In this document: in pieces, positions 1 through 11,064 of the stretch
Layout of the letters: every line of letters starts with the position of its first letter
Numbering within the stretch: the stretch's first letter is position 1
NCBI GenBank assembly: GCA_021234155.1
Contig: JAJEKV010000070.1
Location: 6,147,311 to 6,211,310, forward strand
Reading direction: 5' to 3'
DNA from: Isoetes taiwanensis
Taxonomy: Eukaryota > Streptophyta > Lycopodiopsida > Isoetales > Isoetaceae
DNA length: 64,000 nucleotides
Position numbers and translations under genes: made by a program
Notes under the pieces: generated by a model
The model's database searches: none
What the model was told of the DNA's origin: nothing
The model's input: the letters and a program-made list of their open reading frames with translations, nothing else

Positions 1-1440
1 TGTACTTATGCATGCATGTTGATTTGAGCACAGATACACAAACACCATTGATTTGAAGAGAACAGATCCCTAGGGATCATAAGTGGACACTTGAAGACCA
101 AGGTGAAGACATTCATGAAAGATCACACAAGCATGCTAGGGAAGGTGATTCAAGCAAAGCAAATTTGAAGTTTGGAAGACCCCTTGAGTTGACTTGGTAT
201 GTGGTTTTATTATTGAGTTCTTGGCATGACTATTTCACATGATCCATATCTTAAGCTCTTCATCTCCTCTTCTATTCTATTCTATTCTATTCTATTCTAT
301 TCTATTCTATTCTATTCTATTCTATTCTATGCAAAAGATCCCATATGCCTATTCTATGCAAAAGATCCCATATGCCTCCAAATTCCATGCCTAGCCTTCA
401 CATCCTATAGCAAATTGCAAAGGAAACTTTTTCTAGTCAAAACATGTCATTCATACACCATTCACATCTTACACATCCATCATACCACCATCATCTAGTA
501 AAAGCAAAAAAATTTCCACTTGATTTGGCCACCTCCATGATCTAGGGTCAAATTCTCTCTCTAAAAGTCAAAATAGAGAGAGAAAGTGCAAAAATTCCTA
601 GAGGAATCAAGAGAAGTCAAAGGATCAAATTATTGCCTAAAGTTTGCAATTCTATATGCACTAGCAACTTGACCCATTTCACCACTCAAAGGTTGCCAAA
701 TCATCATACATGTCATCACACACGCATGTCACCCCTCATTAAAAGTCTATTTTCTTCAAAAATTCTCCTAAACAAGTTATTTGGACCATTAAGGGGACAT
801 GTCATCATGCCACATCATCACCAATACTTCCACATCACCACACACGTGTCACACACCACTTCCATCTCATCAAAAGTTTTGACTAGAAAAAAGATGCCTT
901 GCCAACTTGTTTGACACCTCATCATCTCTCATTGCCATGTCATCCTCATCTTGCCAACTCACCTTGCCTACTTGCCACCTCACCATGTCCTTACCCCATA
1001 TTGAGCCCAAAAGTCAAAGAGTTCATTCTGCAAAAAAGATTCTTCTATGGCTTAAAGCATCAAGGAAGATTCCCTTTGCAAAAAAGAATTTTCAAAAAAG
1101 GGCTCATTTAGACCTTTGTTTTTGGTTTCTTGGGAAATGTGCCTGATTCTATGAACAAAAAAAACTGAGTATAATTTTGAGTGCTGAGTATAACTTTCCT
1201 TTGGCATTAGGAAAAAATATGACAGTAAGGTTTTTTGTGTTTGCGTATAGGTACAAGATAATTGTAGTGTGAATTGCACATAGGTAAGAGCATAATAGGT
1301 GAAGGACTATTAAAAGGCATGCACATTCCATTGGACCATTAGGATTTCCTACCTACATTGCATTAATAAGCCAAGAATTTGCATTTTCTAGTTCTTGATT
1401 GCATCTCTCACTTGTTAAGTGGTTGCCCCGCATTGCAAGG
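1..1440 (+). repeat. Ty3/gypsy long terminal repeat, left end outside the window
   Basis: This stretch is the plus-strand counterpart of the minus-strand LTR at about 34.5-37.2 kb. Positions 90-240 match the reverse complement of about 36,900-37,060, and positions 1,010-1,140 match the reverse complement of about 36,010-36,170. It precedes gag and RT remains in the same orientation, so it is read as the 5' LTR. The left end lies outside the window and the right boundary is not resolved. Short open frames here have no recognisable content. Confidence 0.6.
271..330 (+). repeat. (TCTAT)12 microsatellite
   Basis: Twelve perfect TCTAT units lie inside the LTR. A roughly 26-bp tandem duplication beginning ttctatgcaaaagatc follows directly to about 377. 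Confidence 0.95.
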
Positions 1441-2060
1441 TATAAGTAGCTTCAGGATTTATTCCAAAAAATAAAAAAGAGCCCACAAAAGATCAATTTG
1501 ACAAAACTTTGCTTGCTATTTACAGTTTGTGACAGTCTCTCAGGCTTAAATCCAAGATTTCAAGATATTTTGCACCTGTTAATGCAAAAATACTATTTGA
1601 CCATTGTGTGCAGGCATATTGAAGGGAGATCCAAGCATCAAAACACAAAAAGAATCTACCTTTTTGGATTTGCAGATTGTCACTCTCTGCCAGGGATATT
1701 GACCAACTTTTGACCTAGTTAGAAATGCATATTTGAGTGATTTGTACTAATCATAGGACATCTGACTTTTTTCCTAGCATTCCTCAGGATCTTAAGCAGC
1801 TCTGTCATTTGAAATCTGACCAAATCCATGTTTGTTTGCATGTGGCATCATCTTTTCTAAGACAGTTTTTTTTCTGATTTGGGAAAGTGATTAAAAATTT
1901 GTGTTGGAGCTTTTGCCTTGGAACTTTTTCACATAGAGTGATTGCCTTAAGCAAATTTTCTGAAAAATTTTGAGGAGTACTATCAGGAATATGGACACAA
2001 GAAAGGATGTAAGTTTTTGAGTTTAAGAAGTATTTCAAAAATGATGAAGTTAAAGTTTGG

Positions 2061-2789
2061 TTGGAATATCTTATGAGTCTAGGAGCTAACTCATGGGATG
2101 AAATAGTCAAGAAATTCCTGACAAGATTTGGTAAGCTGCTTGATCCTCAAGATTTAATTTTTGAGTTGCAAACCTTTCACATAAAACATGGTGAGAGTGT
2201 GCATCAATATGTGGAAAGATTCAATCTTTACCTTGTTAAATGTCAAATCAACCAGGTTCCTAATCACACCTTACATCTTGTAGCTTCATATATCAGAGGT
2301 TTGAGCAGCAGACCAAGAATACAGAGGAAGATGCTCAAGATTCAGAAGCAAGAAGGATTTGACACAATACACAAGGCTTTTACAAAAGCTACTGAGATTG
2401 CAGATATGATTTCCTATCTTCCTGATGATGTACATTCACCCCATGATCCTTTCTTTCCAGATTATGAGCAAGAGTACATGGGACCAGGACCTGTACCAAT
2501 CTATGATCTTCAAAAAGATAAGAAGAAATCAAAAGTGGAGGATGCAGAAGGTCCTATGGCTAATGTGAGAGCTGAGATAACTAAAGTGTCTGAGGCTCTG
2601 ATTGAAGTAACCAAACAACTTCAAGAAATAAAGAGTTCCAGACCTGAGAAGAGAATATACCCTCTATGTGCTCATTGCTCAAGAAACACCCACTCATCAG
2701 ACTATTGTTGGTATAGGCCTTGCACCAAGTGTGGTAAAAGAGGGCATTTTGGTAGGAATGCCCTATTTGTGCTTTTTACAAAGCAGTAG
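2061..2789 (+). pseudogene. Ty3/gypsy gag remnant with zinc knuckles
   Basis: This encodes part of a retrotransposon capsid (Gag), the structural protein that packages element RNA in the cytoplasm. The frame has the typical retrotransposon gag fold region (W-D-E-I, F-x-x-R-F, then E-S-V-x-Q-Y-x-x-R-F), followed by a charged linker. The first CCHC knuckle (CX2CX4HX4C) is intact near the C-terminus. The second reads CX2CX4HX4 and then Ala: a one-base deletion near 2,760 removes the last cysteine and throws the frame out. Gag coding is still visible upstream of the first Met, so the listed start is not the true start. RT remains of the same orientation follow after an insertion. Family assignment is confident; the copy is not functional. 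Confidence 0.8.
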
Positions 2790-2851
2790 ATCATTATGAA
2801 GATAGGTGCAGTGTCAAAGAATATTTTGCTAGACAAGAAAAATCTAGTTAA

Positions 2852-4071
2852 CTAGAAATGGAGCTCAGCGTTGCTGGGCATAGCTAGGAACTATAAATGA
2901 TATACTGGAGCAAATTGTTAGATGAATTCATGTCCTTTTATGTTGCTATGCCTTTTTTTTCCTCCTTTCCCTTTTTTGATTTTTTCATTTACCTTTTTTT
3001 TTCTTCCATTTCTACCATCTCCCTTTTTCCTTTTTTTATTTTCCCCTTCACCCTTTTTTTTTTTGATTTCGCAATCCATTTTCTCCCATTTCTAGTTGCC
3101 CTTTCCTTTTTCCTTTTTCACCCTTTCTCCACCCCTTCTCCTTTTTTCTTTTCATTTTTCTACTCCGTGCTTTTCCCTTTTTTCTTTTTTTCTATTTTCT
3201 CTTCTTTTTCGTTCCCTTCCCCTTCCTATTTTACTATTTTTCCCTTTTCCTTATTTTTCCCTCATTTCCTTTTTTCTCATCCCCATTTCCCCACCCTTTT
3301 CCTTTTACCTTTTTACCTCTTTCCTTTTCTCCTCTCCTTCGCTTCCTTCCCTTTTCCCTTCCAATGGCCTTTTTCCCTTCCATTTTCCTTCTTTCCCAGC
3401 CTTTTCTCGCTTCCACTTTTTCCCGTACCATTCTTCCCTCCCATATCCTCCTCCCTTTTTGTTTTTCTTTTCTCTTTCCATTTTCTCATATCCCTTTTCC
3501 CCACCATTTTTTTCTTCTTCTTTTTCTAGTGCCCTTTTTTCCCTTCCCTTTATTTTCGTGCATTTTTTCCTTTCCCTTCACTTTTTCCCCCTTCCTTCTT
3601 CCAATTTTCTCTATGCTATTTCTCCTTCCTTTCCCTCGCTTCTCCCTCTCTTTTTCTTTTCCCTTTTCCTTTCTCTTCTTTTCTCCCTTTTTCTTTTTTC
3701 CCTTTTCTCATGTCCTTTTTTCCTTTCTTTTTCTCCTTTCTCTACATTTTTCCTCTTTCCCCTTTCCAGTGTCCCTTTTCGCTCCCTCCTCGTCCCCCTT
3801 TTCCCTTCCCTTTTCCCTTTCCCTTCTCTACCCTTTTCCTCTTTCCTTTTTTTCTTTCTTTTTTACTCCTGTCCTCACCCTTTAATTTTCCTCTTCTCCT
3901 TTTCATAGTGTCCTTTTTTCCTTCCTTTTTTCCCTTTCTTTTCCTTTCCCTTTTTCCGTGCTCTTTTCCATTTCCTTTTCCCTTTTTCTTCTTTCCTTTT
4001 TACCCGTGCCTTTTTTCCTTTCACTTTGTCCTTTTCTCCTCCATTTTCCTTTTTCCTTTCCTCTCAAGAGA
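2852..4071 (-). mobile_element. putative non-autonomous Helitron filled with a polypyrimidine tract
   Basis: On the minus strand the right-hand features are those of a Helitron 3' end: a hairpin at 2,863-2,879 with loop AAC, then CTAG ending at 2,852, next to host T. The proposed 5' end is a minus-strand TC at 4,071, preceded by host A. Between them, about 2,940-4,065 is almost pure C and T on the plus strand (TTTTCCC-like, GA-rich on the other strand). The insertion separates gag from RT of the Ty3/gypsy element. Phe/Ser/Pro-rich and Lys/Glu-rich open frames in the tract are composition artefacts. The 3' end is shared with three other copies in this window; the 5' end is inferred. Confidence 0.55.
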
Positions 4072-4199
4072 TCAAAGCATGGCCAATCACGACGGTAGGA
4101 AGTCGTGCGATAAATCTCGGATGGAATTAGATGTTCTCCACCGTCCAAATTAAGTTTTGATTAAATCAAAAGGGTCAAGATAGGATTTTATATGTTGGG

Positions 4200-5085
4200 G
4201 ATTTATTCAAAGAGGAGGATGATCTTTTGTTACTAAATTCTTTGATGAATGGAAAGATATATTTGCCTGGAATTATAATGAACTGATTGGGTTCAATAAC
4301 GGTGTGTGTGAGTTTGAAATAAAAATTAAAGAAGGTATGAAACCTGTTGTGCAAAAACTGAGAAGAATAAATGCATCTTTGCTTAGTTTAATTAAGGAAG
4401 AGTTATATAACATGAAAGATGTTGGTGTGATCTCAGAAATAATGAATCCAGAATGGTTGTCTTACATTGTGCTTGTTGAAAAAAGAACAAAACCATTAGA
4501 ATTTGCATTGATTACAGAGATTTAAATAAGGCTACTATTAAACATTGTTACCCTTTGGAAGAAGTATTGCATGCTGTTGCAGGGAAAGAGATCTATTCTT
4601 TCTTAGATGGAAAATCAGGATTTAATCAAATAAGCATCAAGGAGGAGGATCAGCCAAAGACTTCTTTCATTACACCATGGGGACATTTGCAATGAGGAGA
4701 ATGCCTTTTGGATTGATGAATGCATCAGCAACCTTCCAGAGAGTCATGGACACCATCTTCAAGGATATGCCTCCAACATCATTTCAAGTTTTTTTGGATG
4801 ATCTTTGCTTAGATACTTCTTGCAAAGATCAATTTGATTATCTGACAAAATTATTTGCCTTGTGCAGAAAAGGAGGTGTCAGCCTAAATCCAAAGAAGTG
4901 TGTCTTTTTATGCTCAAAAGGAGATTTGCTAGGACATGAAGTATCCACAAAAGGTATTCAAGTTGCAAAGAATAAGATTGAGGCTTTGAAGAAGCTTGCT
5001 CCTCCCAAGATACTTAAACAGGTGAAAAGCTTCTTAGGAATGACTAGCTTTTTGAGAATGTATGTTTTTCATTTTTCACACACTA
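4200..5085 (+). pseudogene. Ty3/gypsy reverse transcriptase, truncated and frameshifted
   Basis: This is the reverse transcriptase domain of a Ty3/gypsy pol, which copies element RNA into cDNA. Visible motifs are the conserved stretch MPFGLMNASATFQ, an FLDD catalytic box (the usual YxDD with F-L), LNPKKC and the thumb/connection SFLGM. Two single-base frameshifts, near 4,500 and near 4,680, break the frame. Coding stops at about 5,085, exactly where the GGGTAAAAGC terminal motif begins; no RNase H or integrase follows. The 3' half of this element is therefore missing from the plus strand. Related integrase lies on the minus strand at 37.9-39.3 kb but belongs to another copy. Confidence 0.88.
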
Positions 5086-5089
5086 TAAG

Positions 5090-5116
5090 GGGTAAAAGCA
5101 CGCTAGGGTGTCATAC
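5090..5116 (+). repeat. single terminal inverted repeat of the GGGTAAAAGC family
   Basis: The sequence GGGTAAAAGCACGCTAGG matches the termini of the complete MITEs at 32,976-33,298 and 50,800-51,120. It interrupts the RT frame and lies about 350 bp upstream of transposase copy 1. The preceding four bases (TAAG, 5,086-5,089) would be the target duplication. No inverted partner was found downstream. Confidence 0.6.
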
Positions 5117-5293
5117 ATTAGTTCTAAATTCATGTACTATTTTGCACTAGAAAACCCATTTTTTATGTAATTTTGAATGTATGGTAGGAGGCCACGTGCT
5201 TGTCGTATATATTTAAAAAAGGAATATATTTGGTTGTTTGTCATCATGACATGAAGTGGCCGACGGTTGTTGCAAAATTTTGGGTTCAACCAC

Positions 5294-5358
5294 TGGATTC
5301 CCTCCGATCCAAGCAAATTCCCTCCAATCCATCCCAAACAAGCAAATTCCCTCCAATC
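5294..5358 (+). repeat. short repeats of aattccctccaatc
   Basis: Three near-identical copies of a ~14-bp motif lie about 20-28 bp apart, between the terminal motif at 5,090 and the transposase start. Confidence 0.6.
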
Positions 5359-5445
5359 TACGGTCTAAGAATCTAAAACAAAGAAAAGAATTTCAAATTC
5401 TTGCCGGATCTTTGTATGCATATCGGTTTTCATAGTAGTAGAGAC

Positions 5446-8139
5446 ATGGCACAAGAAAATCAAAGTATGAACAAAATGACTCAGGGTGATGTCCAAAATG
5501 AGGACGGTGATACCAAAATTGACAAAGGGAAGTAGAAAATGGTTGAACAAGATACTCTAAATGACATGCGGAATGATGGCAGATCATATTCCAGGTACAT
5601 CACCAAAAAAATCAGGAAAAGAGCAGAAAATTGTTGAATGTTTTAAAAATGAAGCCAGTTCTCTATCTCTTGGTCAAAGAGAGGTATTGGTTTCTAGGAT
5701 TTTGCAAGACAACAAGTTATTGGGGTAGTTTAAACCTGTGATTGGGCTACCTTCAGAAGCAGTGGTGAAACATTCATTGATACAAAATCTCAAAGATGGA
5801 TTAGAAGAGGTTAAATCTTCTAATAGCAATGACAAGTTGGTAACCAAGCACTCTGTTTTATCCATAATTGTTGGGAAAAATGGGGAATTGAAGCAAAAAG
5901 AAGTTGCTTCAAAAATGTTGAACTGTCATCCTCGAAATTTGTCATATGCTGCAGGCAGAAGAAAGAGAATAAAAATTGCAGGTCCAACTATATGGGCATT
6001 AGCAAGTAGAAAGAGAAGATCTGATTATTTGGACGATGATACAAAGCAATTAACCATCCAATTTTGGTTAAACAACACCAAGGTTTTACCTAAATACATG
6101 GATGTAAGAAAGAAAAGGCATCAGGCAATCCAGTTTCTTGATATACCACAAGTATTTCATTCTTTATTGTATGAAATGCTTTCTAATGATTGATCCCTTA
6201 TGTATATGTTCACTTTTATTGGAATTATGGTATCTTCTTAAAAATTCATCTTATCTTATCTTATCTTTGTTTTGATGTATGAATGCTTTCTAATGACTGA
6301 TCTATCATTTACGTATTCACTTTTATTTAGTATCATTTACGTATTCACTTTTATTTAGTTTTACATATGCAATCACCTTTATTGGTTTGCTTACATCATG
6401 TATATACTAAATCTTCCTTTCTTATTTATGCAGTGACTCTAAAATTATTAACCAATGTATAGATTAGATTTTGCATAATATTGTATCTTATACATGTCTA
6501 TAGAATATATGTCTTGTACTCAGACTTTCAGATAGTACCTATGGACTTCAAGAGTTTACTCTGGAACATTAATATGCTCTAGGCTACAGTAATGTACCCA
6601 TACTGCACTTTATTATGCCACATGTATTTAATGTACATGTGTATTCTGTTGTCCTTATGTATATTGTAAGTACATGTGAGTACATTGTGAGTACATTGTG
6701 AGTACATCTGAGTACATGTTAGTACATTATGAGTACATGTTAGTACATTTTGACTCCGTGTGTACTCAATTGCATATACAAAATCTTTAATTAACTATGA
6801 TGATTTGAATGTACAGGCTGAGCTGTACTAGAACTTTGTGGAGCAATACTTAAAGGCAGACATTGGCATCAGATTGTTTGAATACCTCAAACCTGATTGT
6901 GTAAGGAAGCTGAAGGAAAGAACTACATGTTGTCGTGTCAAGCATGAGCAAGCAGAGAACTTCAGGAAGGCATTTAATTCTATGAGGGCTAAGCCCCACA
7001 TCAATTGTAGCTGCAATTGTGAAGTTTGCGCTGCTAACAAAAATGATGGAATTTGTCTGCTCATAAGCATACATACTGTAATGTCAGCACTCTATGGAGG
7101 AGTATGGTTTGTCCAAAACAGGATAGTGACGAGTGGCACAAATTAAATTGTATTACAAGTGATTGCAAGAACTGTGGTAAGCAGAACATTATCTTGTTAT
7201 CCAAAAGAAACTAGAAATGACATTGAAAATAAAGTCAATTCGCAAATATACTCTTATGTGGATGAGAAGTCTAAAAAAGGAGTCTCAAGAAGGCTCAGAT
7301 TGGTGGACAAGACAACAAATGCACCTGTAATGCTGGATGCCATGTTTGGTCACATGAAAACATTTATCCATCACAACTTTGCAGCTCACTGGCAAAGCAA
7401 AGAATTCAGAAGATGTGTTCAAAAACTGAGACATGATTCAGTGATATCAGTGGTTGACTTTGCAGAAAATTATACAGTGAAGGAGTCGGATATTGATAGA
7501 ACCAATGCATTAGATGTGCCTGGTATTCAAAAATTGCATGCTGTAGCTTCTATAAGTCCAACTGACCCCACCTTAGTAATGGTGAGACCATTGTCTTGCT
7601 TCTGCAATGCTTGCATTAACTTTGAATGGGATGCTTGTGAATCCATTTCATTCTGTGGGAAGTGGCAATTAAAGAAGCTAGTACCCCGAGTAAGTACTCA
7701 TTGTGAAGTAGAGAATGAGGAAACTGCTGCTTTTGCAAATGAAAATGAAGAGCTAGAAGATCTAGTACATGTAGGTGATATGTTTGCTTCTTTTGTTGCA
7801 CCAGGAAATGAAGAAAATGTGCCATACTATATCCTTCTTTGCAAGAAAGCAAAATTACTATAAAAAAATTGCGTATTACTATCAAAAATTGCGTATTATT
7901 ATCAAAAATTGTCTGGTTGTCACCACAAGTATAAGTTATTGGATGACAAAGAAGTTCTTGTACCTGCAGAATCTGTTATTGGAGCAAAGTTTGCAATGCC
8001 AAAAGTAAATCATAAGGTAAAAGGTGCTTCTGCAGCTTATGCATTGTCTACTGATGTGCATGACATGCTACTGGGAAGTTTGGCTGAAATGCTACATAAT
8101 CTGGATAGCTTCTATGAAACACATTATTGTTATCACTGA
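5446..8139 (+). pseudogene. DFAENY-type DDE transposase, copy 1, catalytic core deleted
   Basis: A probable DNA transposase of a family I recall only as uncharacterised eukaryotic proteins carrying a DFAENY signature. Order: a charged N-terminus from the Met at 5,446 (a stop at about 5,534 and a frame change follow); a helical domain at 5,738-6,193 containing DDDTKQL and DVRKKRH; an AT-rich, intron-like gap to about 6,820; a cysteine-rich region at 6,838-7,240 (CSCNCEVC, then a CX2C zinc-like pair in another frame); the HW-to-DFAENY block at about 7,370-7,475; and a C-terminal domain to 8,139. Immediately after DFAENY the frame jumps to C-terminal sequence. The WSDGC and HGKG blocks seen in copy 2 are therefore missing: an internal deletion. 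Several frameshifts and stops are present. It is convergent with the Ulp1/FCP1 gene remnants. Family assignment is by motif recall; non-functionality is certain. Confidence 0.7.
6641..6750 (+). repeat. degenerate GAGTACAT(T/G)(G/T)T tandem repeat
   Basis: About eight copies of a 10-14-bp unit built on GAGTACAT lie in the intron-like gap of transposase copy 1. The complementary motif AATGTACTC recurs at 15,615-15,775. Confidence 0.7.
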
Positions 8140-8228
8140 AACGGATTATATGTTGGAGAGAAGTAATCTGAAAGAGAAAAGTGCTGGTGAAAAATGATTT
8201 ATATTACATTGTGGTAGAGTACATCAAT

Positions 8229-8797
8229 TTATTTCAAAACATGTTTCTTGTTATTGAAAACTTTACAGAATAGATCAACTTCTTTCATGCCTAACTTCTT
8301 TGTTATTATATCCTGTAGTGGCTGAAATCTCATAGGTATTGCATCCATTCTCGTAAGATTTCTGGAGTGCCATATAATGTTAGCACTAGCTGTGGTAGAG
8401 GCCATTGCTGCTTCTCTTGCAATTGGAAATCCACTCCAGCCCTCACGCAACACAGTTGACTCGTGTGCACTTGGAAACTGATTCCTTCCCCAAGGATTAG
8501 GATCATGGACTTTGTGAATTGCCCAAAGTGTTTTTAGCATTTCATCCCTGATGCTTATGCTTTCGATCTGTTCGACATGTTCCCATAATCCAGGCAAGCT
8601 GGTAAGGAATCTTGTGCCATACCCCAGGCCACAAGAGAATGGTACATCTGGTTCATATTCTGCTTCAGTCCCTAAAGTATATGGTAGTTCATTTGGTTCA
8701 ACCTCTGCTCCATGTACATGTACAGGTTCCTTTTCATCTGGTTCAACCTCTGCTCCATGTATAAATTCCTCTTCAATTTCAAATTCCTCAACTTCTA
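8229..8797 (-). pseudogene. 3' exon of the minus-strand accessory gene (acidic, then globular)
   Basis: The frame follows a good acceptor (ag at about 8,798, minus strand). It begins with an acidic, repeat-like stretch in which HGAEVEP occurs twice, continues into an apparently globular part rich in W and H (GLWEHVEQIESISIRDEM, WGRNQFPSAH), and ends at a stop at 8,229. It lies 90 bp from the end of transposase copy 1, tail to tail. It probably belongs with the FCP1-like and Ulp1-like exons upstream on the same strand. No family was recognised and no function is assigned. Confidence 0.4.
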
Positions 8798-8951
8798 ATC
8801 CAATAACAAAAGTTAAAAATTATTAGTATTTATAAAATATTAAATCTAAAACTTGCTCAACCTTAAATATTCATAATAAATATAATTTAACAAGTACTCA
8901 AAAGAGTTATGAAAGCAAATCCACATCTAGAAAAGTTACAGTAGAGCAGAT

Positions 8952-9600
8952 TCAGTCTATGAAAGGCATTGTACATAAGGCCTTTATTCTGTTCATATCT
9001 TCGCCGTATTCATCCACTATAGTCTTGATGATAATGTCACCATATATGTCCCAAGAGTCATCCAACTTATGCTCCTTTATGTAAGTGGTAAAATTTGGTG
9101 CATATTTCAACCCTACCAACCAATCAAATAAGAAGGACAGATGGTTGTCGCGTTCTATCAAAGGTGTCCATAGTGGCACACAAACATAACTTTCTTTGTT
9201 GAAGAGAGCTTTGTGCTTAGACTCAAACACACCACAGAGTCGACCATTGTATTTAGGATATTCAATGAGAAGACTATCTATAGGTACTACTTAAGGGTTT
9301 ACACCAACTGAATTTGTGTAAGGAAGTCCCCAACATCTCTTTTTTCCATAAACATATTTAAATTTTGGGATGCCATCTTTATAGAGCTTGTCCAAAATTG
9401 ATATTATGATATCTAAGGGAATAGTAGACCATATGGCCAAATTCCAGTGAAAGGAGGCATATTGAAGCATTGCTTTCATTGTTGGTCTGCAGTAGAAAAC
9501 TCCATGTTCTATAATTATGGGCTTGTAAGAGGAAATATTCATAGAGTTCTATAAAAGTAACCCAGAACATCTTGGATCTCAAATATTAGGAGTCCTGTAA
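8952..9600 (-). pseudogene. FCP1/HAD-like (NLI-interacting factor type) domain
   Basis: The translation resembles the phosphatase-like FCP1 fold of the HAD superfamily, which normally removes phosphate from proteins. An F-x-x-RP-x-x-x-x-x-L-x-Y segment is followed by LAIWST (motif II region), then WGLPYTNS, VVPIDS (motif III-like) and a 90-residue C-terminal part. The first HAD motif (DLN or DxDxT) appears lost: the region before NSMNISSYKP has a stop at about 9,555. A second in-frame stop sits between the two open frames near 9,295. It lies between the Ulp1-like exons and the acidic 3' exon on the same strand, so all may be one multidomain transposon gene. The fold assignment is from pattern only. 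Confidence 0.45.
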
Positions 9601-9764
9601 GGAAGCAAAATATAATTAACATAAAATTGCACTAGGATTGCAACCATTCATTGATTACATTATCAAGATTACATAAAGCCAAATGGCTTAGTTTTGTTTC
9701 TAATAAGAAAAAAGCCAATTGGCCTCATTTGATATCATTAAATAAAAGAAGTTAAGTACTACCA

Positions 9765-10749
9765 TGCTTCTCTTGTGAGGTGCTAGTAGTGCCTGTTTCG
9801 ATGAGATGGTTCTTATAATTAATCATGGCCTTAATGAGCACATGTCTCCTAGACTGTGCATACTCCGCATCAAACCAATCTGAAGAGAGCTGTTCAAAGA
9901 ATGGAAAAAAACAGTTTTCAGAATTGAATATTATATAAAAGGCAATTGTTAATATGTAATTCTCACCATGCTCTTAGTCTGCACCTGGGCATCCCAAAGG
10001 CTTGCATATAAGCCATAGCATAAAGACCACAAGAGGCCAGGTCACCTTGTTGTGGAACCTCAGGTCTAATTTCTTTCTGCACTGAATTCTTCACATAAAT
10101 ATCAATCTTACGAGAACTAGAATTAGTCAATGCTGTAATGATATCTTTACAAAGCCTGTAATAGAAAATAACATCAGAATTATGCAACATTACACTCAAT
10201 GAATAGTGAATGCACTTACATCATAACCATCCTCGTGTCAACCTGCACATTCTTTAGGGAGTTCAGAATAAGGATAGCTGGAGAAGACAAAGGGGTGTCG
10301 CTACAGTTCTTGGCCTTACCTAAAACAATGATGACCAATGCATGGTGTATAGGATCCTCAATGTGGATTGGAATCATAATGTACTGGCATTTGCTTAATA
10401 TCATTCCCTGAAGCCCTTTTTGAACTACAACTAATCCAGACTGCACCATTGAAGTTGCATCAAATGACAGTTTGTTATAGGCTGTTCTGTAGGCTAAAAA
10501 ATTCTCTGAGGAAAAGGATTAAAATGCATCACGCCATTTGTCAAGCATAATGCTAATAAGATACCTATTCACAAAGCAAGTAAGGTTAGAAAAAAAAGCT
10601 GATCAAGGTACCTTCCAAATATATCTATATGCCTATTGGACATGTGCCTGTCTCTGCAAAGACCTTCCACACGATATTTAGTCACCTTGATTAGAGGCTT
10701 TTGCTGGAAAGGGTAGCATGGAACTATTTTCAACAAGCTCTTCAGGTCT
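9765..10749 (-). pseudogene. Ulp1-like (C48) cysteine protease, multi-exon, active-site Asp lost
   Basis: Ulp1-type proteases cleave SUMO or related peptides. Such domains are also carried by some plant transposons. Exons on the minus strand: 10,749 to about 10,570 (RVEGLCRDRHMSNRH), about 10,510-10,216, about 10,160-9,968 and 9,892-9,765. Splice acceptors (tttacag, ttctattacag) are visible. The catalytic His region reads PIHHALVII at about 10,340. The Gln and Cys of the active site are in VPQQGDLASCGLY, with Cys at 10,029-10,031. Where the family has DSL the sequence reads NSL (codon AAC at 10,261-10,263), a likely loss of the catalytic Asp. Transposase copy 2 starts immediately upstream on the other strand. 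Confidence 0.68.
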
Positions 10750-10821
10750 CTGTAAACCAAACTTGCATTAGTGAGAAAGAAATGAATTGCATGTTGTTGC
10801 CAATACCATCTGCATCTTGAG

Positions 10822-11060
10822 TATGCAAGCCATAAATAACATGAGGACTGATCCTTATGGTGTACACAAAGATTGCAAGTGTAAGTGCAGAATTTGTGGT
10901 TCGGGTCCAACATGTATTGCTAAAGAACACACAATCAAATCAACTAGTGATTATTGGAGACAAATTGTGTGCGCTAAGGATGAGAATGATGAATGGCACA
11001 AGCATGCATGTCTAATGCAGACATGTACAAAGTGTGGTTTGAAGAGGCAAGTAACAAAGT
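10822..11060 (+). pseudogene. DFAENY-type transposase, copy 2, cysteine-rich 5' part
   Basis: This encodes AINNMR followed by CKCKCRICGSGP and a downstream CX2C pair (CTKCGLK). It is equivalent to the cysteine-rich region of copy 1 at 6,960-7,240, where the sequence is AFNSMR and CSCNCEVC. The N-terminal third of the gene is absent. The frame is cut at 11,060 by the TTAA-flanked insertion, beyond which the transposase resumes at about 13,236. The Ulp1-like gene begins about 70 bp away on the opposite strand. Confidence 0.65.
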
Positions 11061-11064
11061 TTAA

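Noticed and set aside
2897-4153. Long Phe/Ser/Pro-rich open frames on the plus strand and Lys/Glu-rich ones on the minus strand
   Set aside because: They follow from a pyrimidine-only tract that rarely forms stop codons; no start context, no domain.
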